Assembly (NCBI GenBank): GCA_013368315.1
Contig: JAACJM010000203.1
Location: forward strand, 1 to 64,000
Length of the DNA: 64,000 nucleotides
DNA from: Tetrapyrgos nigripes
Lineage: Eukaryota; Basidiomycota; Agaricomycetes; Agaricales; Campanellaceae
Reading direction: 5' to 3'
The notes under the pieces are model-generated. The model was given only the letters and a program-made list of their open reading frames with translations. It was not told the DNA's origin and did not search any database. Numbering within the stretch: position 1 is the first letter of the stretch; the number at the start of each line of letters is the position of its first letter. The translations under genes were made by a program, and so were the position numbers. Positions 9,611 through 19,722 of the stretch are shown piece by piece.

Positions 9611-10864
9611 TCAGTACCACTTGACGTCTAACCATCCTCTGCGATTTGTCCTCGGAAGTGATTGGCGGAGTGTCTCGTCCTCATTGGGGATTTTGTGCCA
9701 GTCACTCAAAGTTGGAAGACGCAACGTCAGCCTTTCAAAGTTGGCAGTATCAGAGTTGGTGAGGAGGTCGTCGATCTCACGGAGAAAGTAGTTTCTGAAG
9801 ATCTCCAAGCCTTCCCCATTAGGATTATAACGCATTTCCAAAGAAAGATGTGCAAGGTTTGGAAGAACTGTAAGCGCATCCCGCAATTTAGCCAGCGTTG
9901 GAGCATAATTTTCTGTAGGAATCCGCAACTCGAGATCGACGAGCTTGGGTAAACGGAACTGTGAGAAATGTCAATTGTCGTCCCGAAGAATATCTTCAAA
10001 AGACGTGAGGGCAAGATAAGTGATTATTGGTCCACACCGGTTGAAGATTTCCAAGTACTGTCCCCGGGCGTTTTCCGAGGAAAGAAGTCTGAGTCCGATT
10101 GACATGGAATGGAGAGATGCCAGGTCAAAGAAATACTCAGGCATTGTAAAGAGTATCCCGACCCTTGGGCCTGAGGTTTCTGTGTCACCATCATGCCATG
10201 CGCTAATTGACAAGGACCGTAAACGTGGATAATGTTCTGTCAACGGCAGAGAGATATCAAAGGATACATCCCAGGTCCTGAGGATTATGGGATCCAGCGT
10301 CACGCAGCGCAAGGCACTCTGTGTTGCTGCCAACTTGGAGCATAGTTGTAGGAAAGTAGCTGTAGGACACGACAAGCTTGTCATGGTAAACTGCTCCAGG
10401 AGGGGATTTTTCTCCAGCAACGGCCACTCGAATGAAGAGGATGACTTAAGAGTCAACCAGCCTTCGAATACGAGGCTCTGCAGGTTATCGAAAGGAAGCT
10501 GTGAAACGACCTGTACAGCGGCTGGGTGATCGTGGGATTTGTCGAAGCCGGAAAACTTTACGATGAGGTGACGAACAATAACAGACAATGAAGGGCTGAG
10601 CCTCGACGACTTCATGTCTGCAACCAGAGACTCGAATTTTGCCAGTGGTTCCACAAACTCCACGCAATCTGAGGCTGGCATAGATAGTGGGAAGGTGAAA
10701 ATTCGAAAAAGATTGGTACGAGCACGAGCAAGCCAGTCATGGCAGACCAATGTGCAGGCTTTTAGAGTCGGGGTGTCGTCAATTTTGTCGCTGATTTCGT
10801 CCATTATTTCTGGAGGAAAGCTTCCTGAAAAACAGATTGAGGACAGAGAAGTAGAATCGGTCAT
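9611..10864 (-). pseudogene. F-box/LRR-type protein with one in-frame stop
   Basis: The frame starts MTDSTSLSSICFSG, contains an F-box (FPPEIMDEISDKIDD...LVCHDWLARARTNLFR, about residues 14-53), then leucine-rich segments. It is collinear with the paralogue at 25276-26520. A TGA at 9969-9971 interrupts it after ILRDDN, yet the same frame continues without a break into RLPKLVDLELRIPTEN, which aligns with TKLVDLTLTGI of the paralogue, and ends at 9611. No GT-AG intron removes the stop in frame. So a single nonsense mutation removes the last ~120 residues. F-box proteins bind Skp1 and recruit targets for SCF ubiquitin ligase. The truncated 297-residue product keeps the F-box and might still be made. 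Confidence 0.8.
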
Positions 10865-11801
10865 CGTGGTTTACGGTTAAACGCGTTAAACACTTGCCGT
10901 AAACGGTAAATTACGAAAGAGTAGAACGAATCTAAAATTTTGTGCTTATATGTTGACTAGGTGTATGTACTCGTACTATAGTATGTGATACTCATGATAT
11001 CAGAACAGCACAACTGCCGACGATTCTCTATGTCGTTCTTGGAAGGTATCGGGCAGTCTCGAGCGATTGAGGACCTTTCTTACTCGGGTGCATGAAGAAA
11101 GTTTTGAACATTATTTAAAGCGTAAAGCGTGAAGCATATCAAATAACCAAGAGGTTTTGATCGTAAAGAACAACGTTATGCACACACTGTGCCATACGCG
11201 TCGTGGAACGTCAACGTTAAGGATAAAAAATGACAAGGACCAAACAGGTCAGTGGCCACTACTTGGGTGAAGCCAAAAACAATTTACACCGTAAACTGGA
11301 GAAGAATAAAAGTAACACCATCGCCGACGTCACGGAAAACCATGCGGATAAGGCAACTCATGGGTGGAATAGAAGGGGGAAAAAGCTGTTTTAATGAACT
11401 GGATGAGGATGGGTAATGGATACAGTGTAGTTTCGATAGCAAGCAAATGACGGGGGAAAGCGACAAGCGATATATGCGATGCAATGGGATGTGTTGAGTC
11501 AGAAATGCGATGAAGATGAGGGATGAATGGTTGCTGGTAGTTTTACCTGCAAAGATATGCATCAGCCAGAACAGCCCGAGAGAAACAGACACACTCACAA
11601 ATGCAAATGCCGTAGAACCTACACATGACATGGAAGCAAAAAAGTGACAGAAAAGAAACAAAAAGAACCGAACCTCGACAAGCCCAAATCGACGGGGCAC
11701 TATGCCATGTCGTGCATCAATGATGCATTTTCAACCCTATGGATGCTAGTCTCCGACTAGATTTTCCAGCACGTCCCACATACGTAATCAAGTGTTGGAG
11801 A
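10865..11801. other. Intergenic, no supported gene
   Basis: Contains AT-rich stretches with near-repeats such as cgtaaac/cggtaaa (10870-10905) and a 138-codon hydrophobic minus frame at 11284-11700 that shows no domain and could be chance or 3' untranslated sequence of the gene to the right. Confidence 0.4.
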
Positions 11802-13166
11802 TCATAACTCCTCGTTCTGGCTCACAACCTCGTACTGAGCCAACGGCGACCGCCGTCTCATATGCCCGTACGATCCCGAGCCTGAACCCATCCCATCCTG
11901 AACCTCAACGTCATCAAACGATCGCGAGGTACGCGGACGTATGGCCGCTCTATCTCGATGACGTAGGACAAGTGTAGCGACCAACTGCGGTGGTGTGAGC
12001 ACCTTAGGATCAGTGGAACGAGGACTAGAAGACGTCTTCTGAGGTGAAGGTGGTGGAGGAGATGACCGGATAGAAGGGATTGGTATAGGCTCTGACGGGA
12101 CAGGAGTTGGGACAGCATCAACATCAGGTGGAATGGGGCTAGAGGGCCGAATGATTGAATCAAATGCACTAGCAGAATTCGATGGCACCAATGACGGAGA
12201 AGAGGTAGAGGTAGATACCATCGAGAGCACTGGTGACGCAGGGCGTCTAGGTTCGATCGACAGTGGAGGCGAAGGCACATGGTGAGAAGGTAAACTTAAG
12301 CTCCAGAGCGGTTCTCGATATCCACATTCTGCTAGGAACTTGCCTAGCCGGTCTACGAGGAGGTTGTCCTGGTACGCCAGCGTAGCGTCTGCTTCGTCGT
12401 TAAGGATATCTAGTGTCACGCTATCGCTATGACTGTGCCCGCCGTTGCCAGTGCCGTCCATATCCTCGTCCACGTCCATCACACATTCTGCAGCCTGAGT
12501 CTGCTGATTTTCCCTTTCAGTCAGGCTAACCAATACACTTCTCCGAACCAACGCAGTAAACTTGACGTCTCCACGCCTGCATACCGGTGGGGACGTAGCC
12601 CGACGATTTGGCTCTTCTTCGGCTAGCGAAATAGGTGCCAACGGGGCTCGTCTCGAGATGGATATGGTAGATGAATGAGATCGTCGATGCTTCTTCACAG
12701 CAGAAGAAGACTGAGGCTTTGCGAGTAAGTGATTGGAACGACGCCTGCGACCATGCACAGATGATTGCTCCACCTGTATCGGCTCAGTGTCAGGCTCGCT
12801 GACGGAATTGCTAGGAAATGGGATGACGTTAACGTCCACAACATCTAGCGGTTGAGGTTTGGTCTTGACCGGTGTGGACGGAGCCACAGGCATGTCGTAG
12901 TCCATGGACACTGATTTGACATGAGTATGCACATCGAAAGAGTTGAACACGGTGACATTTTCGAGAGAGATTGTGCATGTCGGCGCGGACTTCCTGGTCG
13001 CTGCTCTGTCGTAGTCGGGTTCTGATGAAGATACCGATGAAGAAGAGGATAGTAAAGAAGAGAAACGTCCAATGCGCTTGAATTTGGCCGGAGATGAAGG
13101 AAGCAACGAGACAGACTTCCTCTTGTTATTTCCGGGGCGCTGAGGGGCGTTCTCGTCGTTCTGCAT
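11802..13166 (-). CDS. Unrecognised Ser/Pro-rich, probably nuclear protein
   Basis: A single long open frame. I prefer the ATG at 13166 (MQNDENAPQRPGNNKRKSVS), giving 454 residues; an upstream in-frame ATG at 13379 would add 71 mostly hydrophobic residues that look like translated 5' leader. The protein is disordered in character: Ser/Pro-rich, with basic clusters (NNKRKSV, HGRRRRSNH, VKKHRRSHS) that could serve in nuclear import, and several possible Ser/Thr-Pro phosphorylation sites (LLPSSPAKFKR, PAPSTPVK-like). A more ordered patch lies around YQDNLLVDRLGKFLAECGYREPLWSL. No catalytic domain is visible and I do not recognise the family. Length of the uninterrupted frame supports a real gene. 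Confidence 0.7.
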   Translation of the reverse strand: MQNDENAPQRPGNNKRKSVSLLPSSPAKFKRIGRFSSLLSSSSSVSSSEPDYDRAATRKSAPTCTISLENVTVFNSFDVHTHVKSVSMDYDMPVAPSTPVKTKPQPLDVVDVNVIPFPSNSVSEPDTEPIQVEQSSVHGRRRRSNHLLAKPQSSSAVKKHRRSHSSTISISRRAPLAPISLAEEEPNRRATSPPVCRRGDVKFTALVRRSVLVSLTERENQQTQAAECVMDVDEDMDGTGNGGHSHSDSVTLDILNDEADATLAYQDNLLVDRLGKFLAECGYREPLWSLSLPSHHVPSPPLSIEPRRPASPVLSMVSTSTSSPSLVPSNSASAFDSIIRPSSPIPPDVDAVPTPVPSEPIPIPSIRSSPPPPSPQKTSSSPRSTDPKVLTPPQLVATLVLRHRDRAAIRPRTSRSFDDVEVQDGMGSGSGSYGHMRRRSPLAQYEVVSQNEEL

Positions 13167-13584
13167 GATAGCGGATGACCGTACAGATGATAACATGAAA
13201 GTCATTAACGAGATAAGGACCGGAATTGAGCTGATGAGCTCGTCGTGGTGAGCGATGAGAAGAAAGGAAAGCTGAAAGAGGACCTTGAGGCTCAACGTCG
13301 CGGACGTCGTCAAGCAGAACGTTGGCGACAACGATGACGGCGATGAACACGCGGGGTAAAAACAAGAAACAGAACACATTCACCTACTTAAAGCCTTCAG
13401 TAAGATCACGTGCTCGTGTCGGCCCGATGAGGCCGCCACCATTCAAGCCAGCTTTGACGTCGCCAATCTTTCCAAATGCAGCACAAAAAGCAGACTATTG
13501 TGGTGGTGAAGGCGCTCGGCTTGAAGTCACCAAGCTCCTGCCTTATGGAAAGAGGTTATAGCATTGTGGTGAATGTTAGGCTCC

Positions 13585-14160
13585 CTAAACGTCCCGTTTA
13601 ACATCAACATACCGAAGTACATGCGTGCCTAGTTTACTTGAGATATACATCATACATGAGGCATACACGAGGAACTGGACGTATTTCGCCGCATCTGACC
13701 ATTTGACGCTTCCCGTTCTACACTGCAAGCTCTGTATATGGTCAAGCACCGGGAGGAGCATCAAGTCCAAGTCGTTGTATGTACTAGCCTTTCGGGTGGC
13801 TCCGGTTAAATTTAGGTATATGCACTGACCTACGCACTCGAAATGACGGCCAAACCTCGCTACATTCATTGAACTCAGTCCAATCGGCAGTGCAATGAGA
13901 TGCCGTCGTGAAAAATGCACTCGACACTGACGGCCGTAGCTCCGTGCAACCAGAACCGAGTACTAGTAGATGTGCATAGGAGTTGCCAGCCTGGAATGAG
14001 CGTCCTGAGGTCCTTACACAGGCTAAGGAGTTGCCAATGTCGACACAGTGCTCTACGAGCTATCCACATTTCTCGGCGATGCAGTCGTAATTCGCGTAAA
14101 TCATGATGGTAGACGCTTGGATTCCAGGCTAAGAAGTTGCCAATGTCGACACAGTGCACT
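13585..14160 (-). pseudogene. Possible decayed F-box/LRR remnant
   Basis: On the minus strand, two open stretches resemble the leucine-rich part of fungal F-box proteins: ARFGRHFECVGQCIYLNL then NDLDLMLLPVLDHIQSLQCR at 13585-13920, and HDLRELRLHRRE repeats at 13875-14159. There is no F-box, no clear start, and the upstream part is made of a duplicated segment (see the repeat at 14019-14225). The likeness is by pattern only, so this is a weak call. It may also be unrelated intergenic DNA. Confidence 0.3.
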
Positions 14161-14225
14161 ACGAGTTATCCACTTGCTATTCACATTTCTCGGCGAGGCA
14201 GTCGAAATTCGCGTAAATCATGATG
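14019..14225 (+). repeat. Two-copy direct repeat of about 90 bp
   Basis: The stretch starting caggctaaggagttgccaat at about 14019 and ending near 14107 is repeated at about 14127-14225 with a few substitutions and a roughly 10-base insertion (ttgctattca). Shared blocks include tgtcgacacagtgc, cacatttctcggcga and aattcgcgtaaatcatgatg. About 20 bases separate the copies. A shorter third trace, gttgccagcctggaatgag, lies at about 13981. Confidence 0.75.
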
Positions 14226-14366
14226 ATAAACCGTCCTTGAATAAATATAGAAGCCTAGCTTAACGCTTTACTTTATAAGATAAGTGAAAATTTTCAGAGG
14301 ATGAAGGATTTTAAGGGCAAGGATTCCGCAAAAGGGAAAGACTAGTCTTGATAAGCCACAGAAGAA

Positions 14367-16202
14367 TCATTGTAAACTCTGCAGAACCCGATTCGTCATT
14401 TCGATGACCTGCACACCCAAAGTCAGCGCAAGTTCGAAGATGCAGGGAAAAGCAAAGGACCAAGTGAAATAATTACCCACCTGATGTATGTCCGGCCGTT
14501 CTTTAGGATCCAACTTGAGCATACTATCAATCAAGTCCTTCAATCCTTGCGAGTATGCAGAATTGGGATGCTTGTATCGTGCGTTTAATACAGCCATTGC
14601 TATAGAACCTCCTTGTTCCGTTGTTTGAGTGTTTTCGAAAGGAGAATGTGAATATGCGAGGGCGAAGAGGGTGCAGCCTAGGGACTGGAGGATATAACGT
14701 CGACGTCAATGAATGGAAAAGGACTAGGCGTAAGAATTGAGATACTCACCCAAATATCGACCTTCTCATCAATAGTAATCCCCGTCTTCACGTCAAAAAG
14801 CTCTGGAGCACGGTAGGCCATCGTGCTCTGTTCTGCTGCGATGTCCTGAAGACTCTCCGCGTTAGAAAAGAGATTGCAATACACGCTGTAAAGCACACCT
14901 GTTGTAACAATGCCTGTGACCTGTTCTCGATGTAGATCCTGGCCTTCGTTGTACTCCCGAAATCCATCAGTATTGGTGTCGCTCCATCGTCCGCGATCAT
15001 TACATTGCTGTTCCGTGTCGTCAGTTAGACACGAAGTAAAACCAGAACTCTAGAGCGTACCCAGGTTTCAAATCTCTATGAGCGTACGGCACAACTTCAG
15101 TAGTCCCAGCAGGCGCATTCACATTCTCCTGTAATCGATCCAACTCTTCGTCTCCGTCAAATACGACATGATCTTCCTCTGGCCTATTCCTCGACACAAG
15201 CGGTACACTTGCTGAATCTCCTTTCACGCCCTTTCCACCTCTTCCAGCACCACCTCTTCCTAATAGGTTTCCGGCGTTCTCATACGAATATCCCTCATCG
15301 CCATCTCCTTCTGCGTTCGGGAACCTTTCGTCATCATCATGATCATCGTCATCGGAATGTCGAGAGTTGGTGGGCTGAGAGGAAGATGATCCATTTGCAT
15401 TTCCGTTTTGAGCTTGAGAAGGTCCGACGGGAGCGCGATATGTGTGCATAGCCCTGACCGCTTCACAAGTACCTTTGAAGAGACGAACCATTTCTTGTTC
15501 CGGGAAGTGAGTGCCGTTTACGACGTTGTTGTTGATGGCATCTTGGAGGTTGCCTCGCTGAACACGTTAAGTATGTCTGTGAGGTGTTGAAGGAATAATC
15601 GAAGCACCTTGTACAATGGTAGGAAAAGATAGACAATTTTGCCTTCGCCATCGGGATCTTGTACAACTGCAGAGTCCTGAAGGTACGTGAGAGAGAAAGA
15701 AAGAGTAAAGTGTGCTGCTGCGTACTAGAATTCTTATGATATTTGGGTGTCTGCAGACTGTAAGCGCGACATGCTTATGAGTGTACGGAGAAGACGTACT
15801 TGAATCGTCTGTAAGCCTCCACTTCGCGCATGGCTTCCTTGACCCCTTCAGATCCTGTCGGACACCGTATCTTCTTGAGAGCAAACTGACGCTAGAAACA
15901 CGAGGTCCGATGTGAGCCATACACGTAGTTCATCCACTGCCCAGACATACTCCACTATGCTCATCCTGAGCGAGATAAACAAACGAAAAGCCACCCTCGC
16001 CAAGGACCTTGACAATATTGACTAGTAGTGAGATGAGTATGGGCAGGAGTGAATGTAGTTTGTCTGACAACTAACATGTTCTCCCGTTGATCTTGACCTT
16101 TGCAGATTGTTGGCAGAGACATGAAGAGAGGGCCCAAATAGCATCTTTTGCTTGATCCTTGAAGGTGTCGAACGCCCTGAGGAGCTGCGGAGGGAGACTC
16201 AT
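14367..16202 (-). CDS. Ser/Thr protein kinase, STK16/Env7-like (NAK family)
   Basis: Several exons join from MSLPPQLLRAFD at 16202 to RVLQSLQ at 14367, roughly 470 residues. Kinase hallmarks are in order: Gly loop VLGEGGFSFVYLA, the catalytic-Lys strand FALKKI, HPNI(I)R, catalytic loop HRDLKPGN, DFGS in place of DFG-x, an activation segment with STMAYRAPELF, and WSLGCTLFALAYSHSPFE. The short HRDLKPGNVM...DFGS and YRAPE signature and overall layout fit STK16 of animals and Env7 of yeast, membrane-associated kinases of the Golgi/vacuole (family knowledge). A low-complexity acidic and Gly-rich insert of about 110 residues separates helix E from the catalytic loop. It shares a ~250-base divergent promoter region with the carbonic anhydrase gene. 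Confidence 0.9.
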
Positions 16203-16458
16203 GGTTGTAGAGTGGAAAAATATTGAACGGCCCGCTATTCATGCTAGCGGCGTAATATATCTATCTGTCTCCTTCAGTTCCATCCTTCCCCCAACCTACC
16301 CAACTCTCCGACACGTTCCTTACCATGCCTCTTCGAGCGCTGTCTGCGTTTCTAAGTCTTCGCTCAAACAGTTTTCCAGCTCACAGCCAGATCTATACTG
16401 GCCATAGGAACTGCTCTTCAAGCTCTTCAGACGATGTAAATTTTTTCCGCTAGCTTGA

Positions 16459-17177
16459 ATGAACCAGTCATTTCTATTGGTCAACACGTTTCAGGACGCA
16501 ACTGGTTCCAAGGCCCAGCCTATAGCACTTCCCCCTGCAAAACGTCTTGCTATTTGTCAGTCCTTTTCTGTTGACTTGCCCTATCTATGCTACACGATTT
16601 TTTTCACAGTGACGTGTATGGATGCGCGAATCAAGTAAACCCTTTTCCCCCCCGTAAATACACTTCAATGTCAAATTTTCCAAGTCCCTTTAAACAGCTC
16701 GACATTAAGGAAGGTGATGCTCATATCATCCGCAACGCCGGTGGCATGGCGTAGGTTCCTTTGTTCACTTTCATTTTATCGGTCATCAACTTTTTGCACA
16801 GACGCGACGCTATCCGTAGCATCATAATCTCTCAACGCCTTTTGGGTACTCGTGAAATTGCTGTATATCACCATACAGGTTGCGGCATGGTTACCTTCAA
16901 CACACCATCTCTGAAACAAATTGTCAAAGATTCCGATCCTGAAGCTTTCGCTAAACCAGAAAACGCCAAGTTGATAGACGAGCTAGACTTTTTAGAGTTT
17001 GACAACTTGGAAGAGAGCGTGAAGAAGGATGTCAAGTTTCTCAAAGAGAGTCCATTGGTGATGAAAGGTACAAAGGTGACCGGTTGGATACATCATGTAG
17101 AGACGGGAGAGGTACGTGTTCCCTGACAGGCCGCTTTTCACGATTTAACCTTACTGCAGGCTACTCGTGTGGCGTAA
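16459..17177 (+). CDS. Beta-class carbonic anhydrase
   Basis: Five exons join in phase to about 170 residues. The first zinc ligand and its partner pair lie in ILTCMDARIN (C-x-D-x-R), followed by IKEGDAHIIRNAGG and the second ligand pair in YHHTGCGM (H-x2-C). All three zinc ligands and the catalytic Asp/Arg dyad are present, so it should hydrate CO2 to bicarbonate. The layout with SGWI/GWIHHVETGE near the C-terminus is the small fungal/bacterial cytosolic beta-CA type. The start ATG at 16459 gives MNQSFLLVNTFQ, which is less conserved than the rest; an upstream first exon is possible because an AG lies just before GACGCAACTG. The introns are about 50-65 nt. Confidence 0.88.
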
Positions 17178-17212
17178 TGTGTTGGGTAAAAGTACAAGTA
17201 CACTTTGAGATA

Positions 17213-18405
17213 ATGTCATCGCAGTTGCTATGGACACAAAAGTATCGGCCTATCAATTTGCCTTTCCTGTTTCTTGGTCTTTCACTGGCCTGCATCGCAG
17301 TTTTTTCGCGTTTCGGACTAAGATAGGGACGGAACTTCGAGATGAGAGCCCCCAATCAGAGTCCACAACATAGCCCCTGTACACACTGTTTACAGATCTC
17401 CACGCATCATCATCTCCGGTACACGATCGAAGTATGATATCGGGCTATACGGCGTTGTCGGTATTTTGATGATTATCGGGAGAGTCGCTTATCTCCAAGA
17501 ACAAACGGGTCACTGCTACATCGGTCTCAAATTCTTCTCGTCATACGATCTGTGTGTAACCATTTTCCAATCTTACTAGAACGAGATTGGCTGACGACGC
17601 GGTATTTTCTCAGACTCATCACACTTTTTCTTACTGCGCTTTTCCTCTGGCCGCTCCTTAGATCCACCCTCGATAGCCCCCGTATTCGTACGGTCGCCTT
17701 GCGTACATCAGTGTACACCATCATTTTCTGCATCGTTCAATAGTCTGACGACAAAGTTTTACAGGTCGTCCGGAGTGGCTCTTGCGATGTCCACCGTCAA
17801 TGTTGCGGTCCTTGCCGCCCTGCACGGCAAAAAAGTGGATGGTTGTGTCTTGCGTGTTGCACCGCCGACGTAAGTTACAACATATTGTGCCATTCAAGAT
17901 AAAGTAACTGATAGGCCTTCATTAAACATAGATTATTTGCAACTTCCTCGTCTTGTTCTGGGTGACCAAAGATTCACTTACAAACTCCTCTTCTCACAAC
18001 ACCACATCCCACGGTCAGATTCGTAACAAGGACAATAACCACAATGCACCAGTTGTGCTGATGAATGCATCTGGAGCTGTTTCGACTGTCACAGCGACGG
18101 ATCGTCTTCAGGTCAAGCAGGAGTCTTCGAGGTTGTCGTATTCTCCAAAGAAGTTAATGTTTAAGCTCAATGACAAGGACCGTGGACTCGAAGAGTAAAT
18201 GGAGATGCAACCTTCACAACGCGGCTCGCCTCCCAGTGCTAGGCCGCTGCAGATCATGGTCAGTACCATCAGGGAAAGGGAAGGCGACAGTGATTCATAC
18301 GAGGTGTGTTTCCTTCTGTCGTCTTATACTGGTTTTACTTTTTTGCTAAAGAATCTTTGTCTTGATTAGGAATTGGAGCTTGCAAAGGTTGGCAACAATG
18401 TGTAG
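17213..18405 (+). CDS. Multi-pass membrane protein, unrecognised; apparent 1-nt frameshift
   Basis: Exons read RSPRIIISGTRSKYD then GLYGVVGILMIIGRVAYLQEQ, LLITLFLTALFLWPLL, SSGVALAMSTVNVAVLAALHG and ICNFLVLFWVT, i.e. at least four hydrophobic helices, followed by a soluble Ser/Thr-rich tail ending ELELAKVGNNV. This resembles a membrane-protein family I associate with Agaricomycetes, of unknown function. In the exon around 17829-17834 a run of six A must be seven for the frame to continue as SGWLCLACCTAD and then splice in phase to IICNFLVLFW. The TAA at 18196 is avoided by an in-phase intron from about 18193. The 5' end is not resolved: 17213 is the best ATG (MSSQLLWTQKYR) but its join to the next exon is uncertain. 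Confidence 0.6.
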
Positions 18406-18657
18406 CCTACGTCTTTTTTCAGATGGGTTTTTGCAGGGTACTTCACATCATAGGATTGTCAAACGTTAATGGCTTGGATTTAATACATTGTGTATCTGCT
18501 GCATACAGTTTTTTTCTGGGGATTTTCATGTCATTACCCTGTTGGAATGGTTGTCATCGCGCAGTCTGCTGACAAGGCTATTTGCATAACATCATGTACA
18601 AAGGAATTGCTAAAGCGCAGTACGCGGACCATGAAAGGAAAGCCTTCATCGACACTA

Positions 18658-19644
18658 TCAACCAGCCGCTCTGCTCTTAGCCTTCGTCTTCGACATTTTG
18701 TTGGGCTTTCGCACCTCTCTACCCTTCTCGACAAGGCTTTTGGAATCGTTCGGCTTCAGTTTCGGAACGATTTCATCTGACATTCCCATCAGCTCTGTGT
18801 CTGCGACTTTTTGTTTTTTCTGCGGTGGCTGTTCTAAGCGTCCTTTGGAAGATGGTCGATGCTTAATAGTAGATTCGGTAGAAAGACGTCTGGGTTTTTC
18901 GGAAGATGAATTAGACGTCGAGGCTGCTACGGATTTCTCCTTTTTTGCCTTGGCCACCGCCTTGCGTTTGACGTGCTTCTCTTTCAGAAAAGCTGAACGA
19001 GCTTTCTATTGAGAGAAATTAGATACAGAATCCACATCAAGCGAAACTTGTGCGTACTTTTTTTGCAGCCCTTTTAGACATGCCGTCTGTTGTCTCAGTC
19101 ACTCTATTGGGGACAGACGAACCAAGGTTGTCAGATATAATCCAAGCATCTCGATTGGGATCCGCTTCTGCTGCCAGTTTTGAGAATTGTTTGAACCGTC
19201 TAATGTGTGCCTACAGCCAGTCAGAAACTTAGTTCAATAAAAAAAGTAGTTTATATGAAGCGAAAGCGTACATGCATTAGACTCTAGATGTGCTGTAAAC
19301 ATTTCTTTGGTCTTGAGTATTTTTCCTGGACAGACTATGCATCCTTTCGTAAGTTGAGGTTCGAGAGAAAGGACGTAGAGAGGGTCAAGTAGAGCAGAGT
19401 GGATTGGTATTTGCGGTCGGACATCTTCTTCGTCGTCCTCGTCGTCCTCGCTAGCCTCTTCGTCGAGTTGCTGGTCTTGTTCCTCTTCCTGTTCTCCTTC
19501 GTCCTCACTGCTCTGTCCAGACTCCGACTCGGATTCATCTGAATCTGTGTCGTGCATTCCCAGGATCTCCTTTGTCTCTTCATCCAGACCCATTTCCTCC
19601 TCCTCCTCTCGCTTTCTCCTCTTTCGTTCTACGCGTTTGAACAT
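18658..19644 (-). CDS. Basic/acidic nuclear protein with U1-type zinc finger
   Basis: Three exons give about 285 residues. The N-terminus is MFKRVERKRRKREEEEE, followed by a long Glu/Asp/Ser block. A single U1/C2H2-type finger follows: CIVCPGKILKTKEMFTAHLESNAHIRRF (C-x2-C, then H and H), a form found in several nucleolar and RNA-binding proteins. The C-terminal third is Lys-rich and basic with KKARSAFLKEKHVKRKAVAKAKK. The intron after SN spans 19211-19275 and is bounded by GC and AG, the only way I can join HLESN to AHIRRF in frame. A role in ribosome biogenesis or RNA binding is inferred from composition and finger type; I cannot name the orthologue. Confidence 0.75.
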
Positions 19645-19722
19645 CGTGGTCGGAGAAAAGAGTAACGTGATTACAAAAATAATTTTCTCTTTACGCGTCG
19701 ACCACTTTGACAGTCACAGTCA

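Noticed and set aside
9969..10020. An intron removing the stop in the F-box gene
   Set aside because: The only possible donor (gtctttt) would give a 46-nt intron that shifts the frame, so it does not rescue the gene.
13167..13379. Upstream extension of the Ser-rich gene to the ATG at 13379
   Set aside because: Adds a hydrophobic stretch that does not resemble a signal peptide followed by a mature secreted protein; the ATG at 13166 opens a typical soluble N-terminus.
16660..16716. Acceptor at ttaaacag/ctcgac for the carbonic anhydrase exon
   Set aside because: It breaks the frame; the AG at ccaag/tccctt gives NPFKQLDIKEGD in phase, as expected for the family.
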